Of a stretch of 13,314 nt of DNA, positions 7,262-13,314 are shown piece by piece. Numbering within the stretch: the stretch's first letter is position 1; each line of letters opens with the position of its first letter. The stretch covers positions 1 to 13,314 of the forward strand of contig SCSO01000475.1 of NCBI GenBank assembly GCA_004297865.1, in the 5' to 3' direction. The DNA is from Legionella sp. (GTDB taxonomy: Bacteria; Pseudomonadota; Gammaproteobacteria; Legionellales; Legionellaceae). A program made the translations under genes and the position numbers. The notes beneath the pieces were generated by a model, which saw only the letters and a program-made list of their open reading frames with translations, ran no database searches and was not told where the DNA came from.

Positions 7262-8050
7262 TTATTTCTCCCCAAGGAATAAGGGTCCAAGATTACTTTG
7301 TAAAATTACAAATTCTTGCGGATAAGTCACTTGTACGAGGTAAAGCCCATAGGCTGGGGCTGTTTCTGCACCTAACTTTCTATCTTTGGCCTGCAATATC
7401 TCATCAACCCAACCCACTGGATGTTTGGATGAACCTACAGCAATAAGCACTCCGGCAATGTTTCTCACCATATGATGTAGAAAGGCATTAGCTGCAATAT
7501 CAATTATTACTAATTCCCCAGAACGAGTCACCTGGATGTGATGAATGTTACGCATAGGAGTTTTGGATTGACATTCTACTGAGCGGAAAGACGTAAAATC
7601 ATTTTCTCCCAATAGTTTTTGTGCTGCTTCATGCATCAGCCGATGATCCAGTTGTCTATACTGCCAGGTCACATTACTTCTCAGCAAAGCCGGTCTTATA
7701 GGCCCATTATAAATGACATAACGGTAACGGCGCGCAGTCGCGGAATAACGTGCATGGAAACTTTCCGGCATTTCTTTTCCCCATTTGACACAGATGTCTT
7801 TGGGTAAATAAGAGTTGGCCCCATGAATCCAAGCCCGTATAGTACGGACTTTTTCACAATCAAAATGAATAACCTGATTCGTAGCATGTACTCCCGTGTC
7901 CGTTCTTCCGGCACAGACTACAGAGATGGTGCTATCAGCCACTTTAGATAAGGCATGTTCGACAGCATGTTGAACCGTATACAAGCCTGTTTGCGCTTGC
8001 CAGCCATGGTATTGGCTGCCATCGTATTCAACCACTAAGGCAATACGCAT
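7262..8050 (-). CDS. truA: tRNA pseudouridine synthase A
   Basis: Converts uridines 38-40 in the anticodon stem-loop of many tRNAs to pseudouridine. It has 262 residues, within the family range. The catalytic aspartate is Asp51 in CAGRTDTGVHA, the signature of TruA enzymes. The N-terminal VEYDGSQYHGWQ and the C-terminal FLHHMVRNIAGVL segment are also family hallmarks. The ATG at 8050 is preceded by AGGAAA. It is the first gene of the six-gene minus-strand unit and lies 127 bp downstream of fimV. TruA next to fimV and trpF is a common gammaproteobacterial arrangement, so the association is ancestral rather than a local novelty. Confidence 0.97.
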   Translation of the reverse strand: MRIALVVEYDGSQYHGWQAQTGLYTVQHAVEHALSKVADSTISVVCAGRTDTGVHATNQVIHFDCEKVRTIRAWIHGANSYLPKDICVKWGKEMPESFHARYSATARRYRYVIYNGPIRPALLRSNVTWQYRQLDHRLMHEAAQKLLGENDFTSFRSVECQSKTPMRNIHHIQVTRSGELVIIDIAANAFLHHMVRNIAGVLIAVGSSKHPVGWVDEILQAKDRKLGAETAPAYGLYLVQVTYPQEFVILQSNLGPLFLGEK

Positions 8051-8075
8051 CGATTTTTCCTGATAAAAGGGTCAA

Positions 8076-8102
8076 TTTATAATACCCTCTTTGTTTTGTC
8101 TA
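8076..8102 (-). promoter_or_regulatory. Weak candidate promoter for the truA-to-cysS unit
   Basis: On the minus strand, TAGACA (8102-8097) and TATAAA (8081-8076) are 15 bp apart, just upstream of truA. The spacing is short, so confidence is low. I saw no tryptophan-rich leader peptide or attenuator-like stem pair in the fimV-truA gap. If a promoter is here, regulation of the trp genes is not by classical attenuation. Confidence 0.27.
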
Positions 8103-8130
8103 GCGTTTTAGTGAATTGATTCCATGCCAT

Positions 8131-8160
8131 TTGTCATTCCCGCCTGCGCTGGAATGACAA
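8131..8160. repeat. REP-like hairpin between fimV and truA
   Basis: A perfect 10-bp inverted repeat (TTGTCATTCC and its complement) flanks a 10-nt GC-rich loop. No run of T follows on either strand, so it is not a classical terminator. The TGTCATTCCCGC...GGAATGACA pattern resembles small dispersed extragenic repeats found in many proteobacteria. As RNA it could protect or separate the fimV and truA messages. Confidence 0.7.
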
Positions 8161-8177
8161 GGATGTATTTCGCTAAG

Positions 8178-10970
8178 TTATTTGTCCTTAATTTCTGCCA
8201 ATAAACGGGTAGCTTCTTCTTTCTGAGTAGTATTTCCGTATTGCTGAACTTCTTCTAAAGAGTGTCTAGCGGATTCGAAATCATCCATGCCTAGGTAAGT
8301 TTTTGCTAAAGCCAAAAGAGTGTCTAAGGCTTTTTCACTTTTTAAAGGACTAGTCGGTGCGCTTTCTGTGGATTCTGCAGAAGTATTATCCAAATCGACC
8401 TCCGGTAAGTCGTCATCTTTAAAATCTTTCAGAAAATCGTCCTCATCCTCATCCACATCTAAACTGTAAGTTGTGAACTCTATACCATTATCTTCCTCTT
8501 CATCGTCTTTAATTTTCACTTTAGGCTTCTCTTCTATCCCTTCATGTAAGCCAGTTTCAAATTCCAATAACTCTTCATCTTGTTCAGGAGAACGATTACT
8601 TTCATCGAAAATATTTGCTTTTTCAGTAGTATCGCTAGTGAAATCCGTATCAAACTCAATAAAAGAGTCATCGTCTTGATCTACTTCATCAGAGGGTGCC
8701 GGTTGAACAGGCTTAGTCTGAATTTCTTCTTTGGTAGTGGCTTCAAATTGAATATGGTTTTCGCTATCATCTGCTGGCTCAGGTTTTTTCTGAATTTGAA
8801 TATGCTCTTTAGCCTGATCTACTTTTTCAAATTCAATATCACTTTCCACAGGAATAACCGGATCTTCTGTTATAGAATTATCCTCTATTGGTACCTGCGC
8901 TTTGAAAAAGTCTACTTCTTCAGCAATTACAGGAGATGAGTCCTTAGGTTCTTCGGTTAGATTTTTTGTTTCTTCAATAAAAATCTGGGGTTCAATTTCA
9001 GTAGGTTCAGTGAAATTTATATTTTCTACAGTGGATTTAAGTTTATCAACATCCACTTCCGATTTCTGTGCATCATTTTTTTCAGGAATTTCTGCTCCTG
9101 ATTTTAACTTTTCAACGATGGAAGTAAAGTTGTCCATTACCGTTTTGGGTTTAGCGTCTTCAGGTTTGGCTTCTTCAACCACTGGTTTGGCTTCTTCAAC
9201 CACTGGTTTGACTTCTTCAACCACTGGTTTGGCTTCTTCAACCACTGGTTTGACTTCTTCAACCATTGGTTTGACTTCTTCGACCACTGGTTTGACTTCT
9301 TCAACTACTGGTTTGACTTCTTCAACTACTGGTTTGACTTCTTCAATCACTGGCTTGACTTCTTCGACCACTGGCTTGACTTCTTCGACCACTGGTTTGA
9401 CTTCTTCGACCACTGGTTTGACTTCTTCGACCACTGGTTTGACTTCTTCGACCACTGGTTTGGTTTCTTCGACCACTGGCTTGGCTTCTAATAAAGGCTT
9501 AGCAGAAAGCATGGGTGTATTATCGCCATTAGTATCTGTACTTTCTTTGTTTTCAGTTTTGTCTTCTTCTGATTCAACAGGCTCTTTTAATGGCACAGAG
9601 GAGGTTAAATAAGGAGACTCGCTCTTAGCTAATTCACGACGGCGGAAATACATGAAGGCAAAGGCCGTACCTCCAGATACCAGTGCCAATAAGATAAAGA
9701 ACAATAAGAAATTAGGAGCTTCTTCTGTAGGCGGTTTTGTACTAGCTTGTGATGCGATTGCTAAACGTTCTTTCATCAACACTTGCATTTGATTACGAAT
9801 GGCTTCCATTTCGTTATCACGTTTTGCCAGTTGATCTTGTAATTTTTTATTCTGATCTTGAAGAAGCTTCAATTGATCCATCAGTAAAGAATTAGACTCG
9901 CGCACAGACTCAATGGCTGCGGTCGTGATGGCTATTTCCGCTTTGGTCTTAGCATCCTGGTCTTCAATCTGCATTTTCTTATTCGGATCTATTTGTCCCT
10001 TGTTATTCAATGGCGTTACCAAGTTGCCATTTAGAATAAGTTGCGACGTCGAGCTAGCACCGGAGGTGAATTTAGGTGCTGCAGGAATCTCAGAAATGAG
10101 CGCAGGCTCAGGCTCTACCACTGCTTTCGCACCTATATAAGGTGGAGCAATCACATGTTGAATGGCGGTTTTCTCATTCCATGCAGTATCATGTGCTGCT
10201 ACTTCTTCGTTCACTGAACCTATGGGGACTTCTTGAATTTGTGCGCTTGCGGGAATATTTAAACGCACACCCACTTTCAGTCCATTTAAATTACCATCGG
10301 TGAAAGCACCTGGATTAGCGCCTACTATCGCTAAGACGACCTGCGGTAAAATGACATCCGCACTCTTATAACGTTGAGCAATTTGCCAAATGTTTTCATT
10401 GAGTATTGTAGGACCATAAGTGCTCTTACCTCTACCCTCAATAGGTTCAGCAGTGGTTGTATGATCCACTGTCGATATAATCGTTTTATCAATAACTCCA
10501 GGTTCATTGCTGTATTGTTTTCTGTGGTGCTTTTTAACATGAATCCCTTTGGGTGCAATTTGGTTAGCGGTTAAATGATATCCCGGAGGGTCAAGTAATA
10601 TGGTATAGGCTTTAAAGAGTTGACCATCAGGCCAGGCCACATCGACCACAATCTCCATAAAAGGTTCAGTCATACGCTCTTGAGAAAAGACTTTAATGAC
10701 GGGTTTCCCTTCTTCATTTTTATCGATACTAAAAAATAATAAAGAAACGATAGGAGAACGTTCAATTCCTACGCGTTCGAAGTTCGCTAAATCGGCTAGA
10801 TTAACGCGAACTCCGCTTAATGGAGAGTCGCCAACATCGACTAATTCGATTTCAGCTTTAAATGGTTGATCTAATGCTGACTGAATTTTCATATCGCCCA
10901 GCCCTAATGCAAAAGCAGATAAGGGTAGGGCTAAAGAAAACAAGGCAACATGTAGTACCGTTTTTTTCAA
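8178..10970 (-). CDS. fimV: FimV/HubP-type polar hub protein, TTG start
   Basis: Large inner-membrane protein that marks the cell pole and supports type IV pili and related machines in other gammaproteobacteria. Domain order over 930 residues: signal peptide 1-21 (SAFA before LGLG); the FimV N-terminal domain beginning LGLGDMKIQSALDQPFKAEIEL; a LysM-like peptidoglycan-binding region at about 181-238 (NENIWQIAQRY ... VGVRLNIP); a coiled coil at about 353-405; one membrane span at about 418-441 followed by RRR; fifteen KPVVEEV-type heptads at about 499-603; a long acidic tail; and the TPR-like FimV C-terminal motif at about 878-930 (EKALDTLLALAKTYLGM). The start is TTG: GGAG lies 6 nt upstream, and the next in-frame ATG (codon 27) would remove the signal peptide. 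The N-terminus is periplasmic and the repeats and tail cytoplasmic, inferred from the single span. It is divergent from the acyltransferase gene. Confidence 0.94.
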   Translation of the reverse strand: MKKTVLHVALFSLALPLSAFALGLGDMKIQSALDQPFKAEIELVDVGDSPLSGVRVNLADLANFERVGIERSPIVSLLFFSIDKNEEGKPVIKVFSQERMTEPFMEIVVDVAWPDGQLFKAYTILLDPPGYHLTANQIAPKGIHVKKHHRKQYSNEPGVIDKTIISTVDHTTTAEPIEGRGKSTYGPTILNENIWQIAQRYKSADVILPQVVLAIVGANPGAFTDGNLNGLKVGVRLNIPASAQIQEVPIGSVNEEVAAHDTAWNEKTAIQHVIAPPYIGAKAVVEPEPALISEIPAAPKFTSGASSTSQLILNGNLVTPLNNKGQIDPNKKMQIEDQDAKTKAEIAITTAAIESVRESNSLLMDQLKLLQDQNKKLQDQLAKRDNEMEAIRNQMQVLMKERLAIASQASTKPPTEEAPNFLLFFILLALVSGGTAFAFMYFRRRELAKSESPYLTSSVPLKEPVESEEDKTENKESTDTNGDNTPMLSAKPLLEAKPVVEETKPVVEEVKPVVEEVKPVVEEVKPVVEEVKPVVEEVKPVIEEVKPVVEEVKPVVEEVKPVVEEVKPMVEEVKPVVEEAKPVVEEVKPVVEEAKPVVEEAKPEDAKPKTVMDNFTSIVEKLKSGAEIPEKNDAQKSEVDVDKLKSTVENINFTEPTEIEPQIFIEETKNLTEEPKDSSPVIAEEVDFFKAQVPIEDNSITEDPVIPVESDIEFEKVDQAKEHIQIQKKPEPADDSENHIQFEATTKEEIQTKPVQPAPSDEVDQDDDSFIEFDTDFTSDTTEKANIFDESNRSPEQDEELLEFETGLHEGIEEKPKVKIKDDEEEDNGIEFTTYSLDVDEDEDDFLKDFKDDDLPEVDLDNTSAESTESAPTSPLKSEKALDTLLALAKTYLGMDDFESARHSLEEVQQYGNTTQKEEATRLLAEIKDK
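9163..9477 (-). repeat. Fifteen 21-bp tandem repeats coding a heptad in FimV
   Basis: Fifteen consecutive 21-bp units, with no length variation, encode KPVVEEV with minor changes (V to T or A at the last position, one KPVIEEV, one KPMVEEV). A degenerate unit continues on each side. Base variants cluster: five adjacent units share GTCGAAGAAG and others share GTTGAAGAAG, which suggests stepwise slippage or unequal exchange. Because 21 is a multiple of three, gain or loss of units keeps the frame, so repeat number probably varies between strains. Confidence 0.97.
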
Positions 10971-11011
10971 TCAGAACTCCATGTACACGATATGAACGAA
11001 ATATTACTTAA

Positions 11012-11040
11012 AAAGTAACATTATCCTTATATTGATTCAA
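11012..11040 (-). promoter_or_regulatory. Weak candidate promoter for fimV
   Basis: On the minus strand, TTGAAT (11040-11035) and TACTTT (11017-11012) are 17 bp apart, about 40 bp upstream of the TTG start. The -10 box is poor (3/6), and the surrounding DNA is AT-rich enough to offer other choices. Some promoter must lie within 10971-11193, because the neighbouring gene is divergent. Confidence 0.25.
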
Positions 11041-11109
11041 CAACTCCTCATAAATAATCTTTTATTATCACATGGTTATGCTCCTTTATAGCACAATAGC
11101 GTCTTTAAT

Positions 11110-11138
11110 AAGACAGACCCGGCAACAGGCGCTATAAT
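11110..11138 (+). promoter_or_regulatory. Sigma70-type promoter for the di-iron/acyltransferase gene
   Basis: A perfect TATAAT at 11133-11138 is preceded, at an ideal 17-bp spacing, by AAGACA at 11110-11115 (4/6 match). Transcription would start near 11145, giving a leader of about 50 nt that includes AAGGAT just before the ATG. The rest of the 223-bp divergent gap shows no convincing palindromic operator. Confidence 0.6.
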
Positions 11139-11193
11139 TGCTTGACCAGTCCAGTTGGCAGTAGTTATTATCTCCAAAATTTTTAAGGATTAG

Positions 11194-12975
11194 ATGATGC
11201 GCGAGTTACATGATGTATTAAGACCTTCTTGGGGTTCTGAAAAATGGATTCTTGAAGGTTGGCAGCAAATTACTGAGGAAGAAAAGGAACTGATTCAAAC
11301 TAGAATGGATGAACTTTTTAAAGATGGTTTACCTTTTGAATTAAAACATAACAAACTACTTTACATTTATACCTTTTCTCTTTTAGCACAACTCGAAGTT
11401 CTCGCCATTCAAGTCCCTTTAAAATTTGAAGCTAAAATGTCTTCACCCGAGTTTAAACAGCGTTTGCATACACAACTCTTGGATGAGATTTTTCATGGCA
11501 TGGTCTTTACTAAAATTGTTTATCTCTTAAGCGATCCTTATGCCTTTCCACCTGCTTACAATGAAAATATTGAGTTAATTTGCGACTTTATTCGCAACGA
11601 AGAATGCCCCAAAGTGGCTATTATGCTGCTTAATCTCATCGGTGAAGGTTGGATTGAAGAAATTTTTACTAGTCTTGAACGGCATCAAATTGCGCCTAAG
11701 GTGTTCGCCACCATTATTGCAGATGAGCACAGGCATGTATGTGAAGCTGATTTATATCGTGATATTGGGTTACCTGATTTAAATGAAGTACGCGAGAAAC
11801 TGGAATATTTAGAAGAGCAATTACTAACGAATCTCTTCTTGCAGTATAAATACATGTTATCCGTGTCCACGCTGTTGGGCGTCGATGGTACGATGGAATT
11901 TATGGAATCATTGAATGCCAAACATGAACATCAATTAAGTAAATTGAATATGGTTCCCAGCGATAAATGGAAATTTTTCATGCAAATGATGCAGGGTATT
12001 TTTCCTAAAATTTTCGCTTATACCCATGGCAATAAAGCCCTTCCAATGTCCGCAACGCGACAAATGTTTATGACTCAATGGGATAATCCCAAAGATCCTA
12101 CTATGGTCGGTCAATTCAATGTGAATGTGAGCTGTTTGGATTTTTTCAATAAAAAATTCCCACCTGAAACATTGACCACATTGATGTTACAGGCCATTAG
12201 TTTAGGATTAACAGAGAATGATTCTTTTAGAAACTATTTAAGTTATAAGCAACTATATCAAAGTCAGCATGCATATGCAGGAATGATTGTGCAATTACCT
12301 GAATGTGGCGATCATTTAGGAACTATCGTTTTTCAAGATTGCCATTTAATGACCGTTCCTGAGTTAGCTTTACGCATTCGCACGGTCCTAAAAATGATGA
12401 TGTATTGTTTTAAAAAGCGCGAGGAATTAGAAAAAAAGCACCCGCATTTAAAACAGATTGGTGCAGACACTTTATACGAAATTGCTAATGACCTGTACGA
12501 ATATCCCATCCCAGGTAATGCAGTCGTGTCTTTAAGTAATATTGGTCATTGTGGTTATTCACAAACTAAATCACCCTTACGTGCTACTGAGTCAATGAAA
12601 GTCACTTTATTAGAAGTAGAACGTCGTCAAGTTTGGAATAAGCAAAAAGAGGAATTTGAAGCCCAGGACTTGTTACCTGTTTCAGTCAGTGCAGATCATC
12701 GAATTTTCGATGGAAATATGCCTATTCCACGCATTTTGAGTGATTTGTTCGATCGTTCTTTTGCAACCATGATTAAAAATAAAAACAAAGCAGTGAATCC
12801 TGGGCCGCAAACTCCGAATATGCATTTTGCTAAACTCTTAGATCAGATTTTAAATAACAATCTAGAGTTAGGTTATAAAACGCTGACCATGTTGCAAACG
12901 GCTTGGCCTGATTTTATGTCTTTGGAAGATTTGTTTGACCCGGAGCTGGCAAGAAAGGTGGTGGAGTATAGTTAG
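11194..12975 (+). CDS. Ferritin-like di-iron domain fused to an E2-type acyltransferase domain
   Basis: 593 residues with no signal peptide. Residues about 50-190 show the ligand pattern of a ferritin-like four-helix bundle: Glu68, Glu98 with His101 (DEIFH), Glu151 (IGEGW), and Glu178 with His181 (DEHRH). This is E, ExxH, E, ExxH, as in di-iron oxidases and oxygenases. A helical linker follows. Residues about 280-535 resemble the catalytic domain of 2-oxoacid dehydrogenase E2: MSATRQMF at its start, the strand VVSLSNIGHCGY near 445, and the active-site motif DHRIFDG with His502 and Asp506. No lipoyl or E1/E3-binding domain is present and no dehydrogenase gene is adjacent, so it is not an ordinary pyruvate dehydrogenase E2. 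It may move an acyl group from CoA to an unknown acceptor, coupled to an oxidation. AAGGAT lies 4 nt before the first ATG and 7 nt before a second ATG at 11197, so the true start may be the second. It appears monocistronic with its own promoter. Confidence 0.75.
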   Translation: MMRELHDVLRPSWGSEKWILEGWQQITEEEKELIQTRMDELFKDGLPFELKHNKLLYIYTFSLLAQLEVLAIQVPLKFEAKMSSPEFKQRLHTQLLDEIFHGMVFTKIVYLLSDPYAFPPAYNENIELICDFIRNEECPKVAIMLLNLIGEGWIEEIFTSLERHQIAPKVFATIIADEHRHVCEADLYRDIGLPDLNEVREKLEYLEEQLLTNLFLQYKYMLSVSTLLGVDGTMEFMESLNAKHEHQLSKLNMVPSDKWKFFMQMMQGIFPKIFAYTHGNKALPMSATRQMFMTQWDNPKDPTMVGQFNVNVSCLDFFNKKFPPETLTTLMLQAISLGLTENDSFRNYLSYKQLYQSQHAYAGMIVQLPECGDHLGTIVFQDCHLMTVPELALRIRTVLKMMMYCFKKREELEKKHPHLKQIGADTLYEIANDLYEYPIPGNAVVSLSNIGHCGYSQTKSPLRATESMKVTLLEVERRQVWNKQKEEFEAQDLLPVSVSADHRIFDGNMPIPRILSDLFDRSFATMIKNKNKAVNPGPQTPNMHFAKLLDQILNNNLELGYKTLTMLQTAWPDFMSLEDLFDPELARKVVEYS

Positions 12976-12979
12976 TCTC

Positions 12980-13008
12980 TTGCATAACCAGACCCCATAA
13001 TTCATAAT
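12980..13008 (+). promoter_or_regulatory. Candidate promoter for folD
   Basis: TTGCAT (12980-12985) and CATAAT (13003-13008) are 17 bp apart. The -10 box matches 5/6 and the -35 box 3/6. Transcription would start near 13015, about 20 nt before the folD ATG. No terminator hairpin is visible between the preceding stop and this site, so read-through is also possible. Confidence 0.4.
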
Positions 13009-13035
13009 ACTTTTTTGCAATTTATATGGTTTTTT

Positions 13036-13314
13036 ATGCCGGCTTCCTTGATTGATGGTAAACAATTAGCGTTCCTTAGAAGAGAGGAATTAAAGCAGCG
13101 TGTTGCTCATCATATTCAACAAGGTGAGCGCGCCCCGGGTTTAGCCGTAGTGCTTATCGGGGAAGATCCTGCTTCTGCTATCTACGTCAATAATAAACGC
13201 AAAGCGTGTGAGGAAGTCGGTATTAAGTCATACTCTTATGATTTACCAGCTTCAACCAGCCAAGAAAAACTAATCAGTTTAATTGATGAATTAAATCAGT
13301 CGACCGAAGTCGAT
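13036..13314 (+). CDS. folD: Bifunctional methylenetetrahydrofolate dehydrogenase/cyclohydrolase FolD, N-terminal part
   Basis: The first 93 codons are present; the gene runs off the window. FolD interconverts 5,10-methylene-, 5,10-methenyl- and 10-formyl-tetrahydrofolate using NADP and supplies one-carbon units for purines and formyl-Met. The visible sequence has the family N-terminus (SLIDGKQLA), the GLAVVLIGEDPAS strand, and YVNNKRKAC, which contains the catalytic Tyr and Lys of the YxxxK motif. The ATG at 13036 is the only usable in-frame start. It is preceded by a run of T and has no recognisable Shine-Dalgarno, so initiation may be weak or rely on an unstructured AT-rich leader. Confidence 0.95.
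   Translation, partial: MPASLIDGKQLAFLRREELKQRVAHHIQQGERAPGLAVVLIGEDPASAIYVNNKRKACEEVGIKSYSYDLPASTSQEKLISLIDELNQSTEVD

Noticed and set aside
8051..8177. Tryptophan attenuator or leader peptide before the trp genes
   Set aside because: No short frame with adjacent Trp codons and no competing stem-loops followed by a T run; only the REP-like hairpin is present.
8902..9612. Plus-strand open frame of 236 codons rich in TGLTSST-like repeats
   Set aside because: It lies antisense to fimV and is long only because the 21-bp repeat has no stop in that frame. It has no independent support, while the FimV frame has recognisable domains on both sides.
10971..10982. Mini-frame ATG-GAG-TTC-TGA touching the fimV TTG start
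   Set aside because: Its codons contain the fimV Shine-Dalgarno (GGAG), and it has no ribosome site of its own. Probably chance.
11194..12975. Ordinary E2 subunit of pyruvate or oxoglutarate dehydrogenase
   Set aside because: No lipoyl domain, no peripheral subunit-binding domain and no E1 or E3 gene adjacent; the N-terminal half has a di-iron ligand pattern instead.

Overview
The window looks like chromosomal DNA of an AT-rich gammaproteobacterium. A FimV/HubP protein, a type II secretion ATPase and the gene order fimV-truA-trpF-trpB-trpA point to the Legionellales (Legionella or a relative). This is an inference from gene content and protein style, not a database result.

Layout, left to right. 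(1) Positions 1-1030, plus strand: the 3' end of gspE, then a small gene of unknown function that I do not recognise. (2) Positions 1022-1566: a non-coding array of five direct repeats of exactly 109 bp. Each unit carries two inverted copies of a 25-bp element built on a perfect 16-bp palindrome, so the array holds ten palindromes in alternating orientation. It lies between two convergent genes, and its left edge supplies the stop codon of the unknown gene. (3) Positions 1596-8050, minus strand: a compact six-gene unit read truA-trpF-trpB-trpA-glnS-cysS, with junctions that abut, overlap by 1-8 bp or are 9 bp apart. It combines tRNA functions (pseudouridylation, glutaminyl and cysteinyl charging) with the last steps of tryptophan synthesis. 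(4) Positions 8178-10970, minus strand: fimV, containing fifteen perfect 21-bp coding repeats and starting with TTG. A small hairpin repeat and a possible promoter separate it from truA. (5) Positions 10971-11193: a divergent intergenic region with a good sigma70-type promoter facing right. (6) Positions 11194-12975, plus strand: the most interesting gene. It encodes a 593-residue protein with an N-terminal segment carrying the iron ligands of a ferritin-like di-iron protein and a C-terminal E2-type acyltransferase domain, with no lipoyl domain. (7) From 13036: the 5' end of folD, cut by the window edge.

Most of the window is housekeeping: secretion, translation, tryptophan, folate and cell-pole organisation. 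The parts worth attention are the palindrome array, the di-iron/acyltransferase fusion, the repeat region of FimV, and the Asp-to-Glu change at the catalytic position of TrpA.
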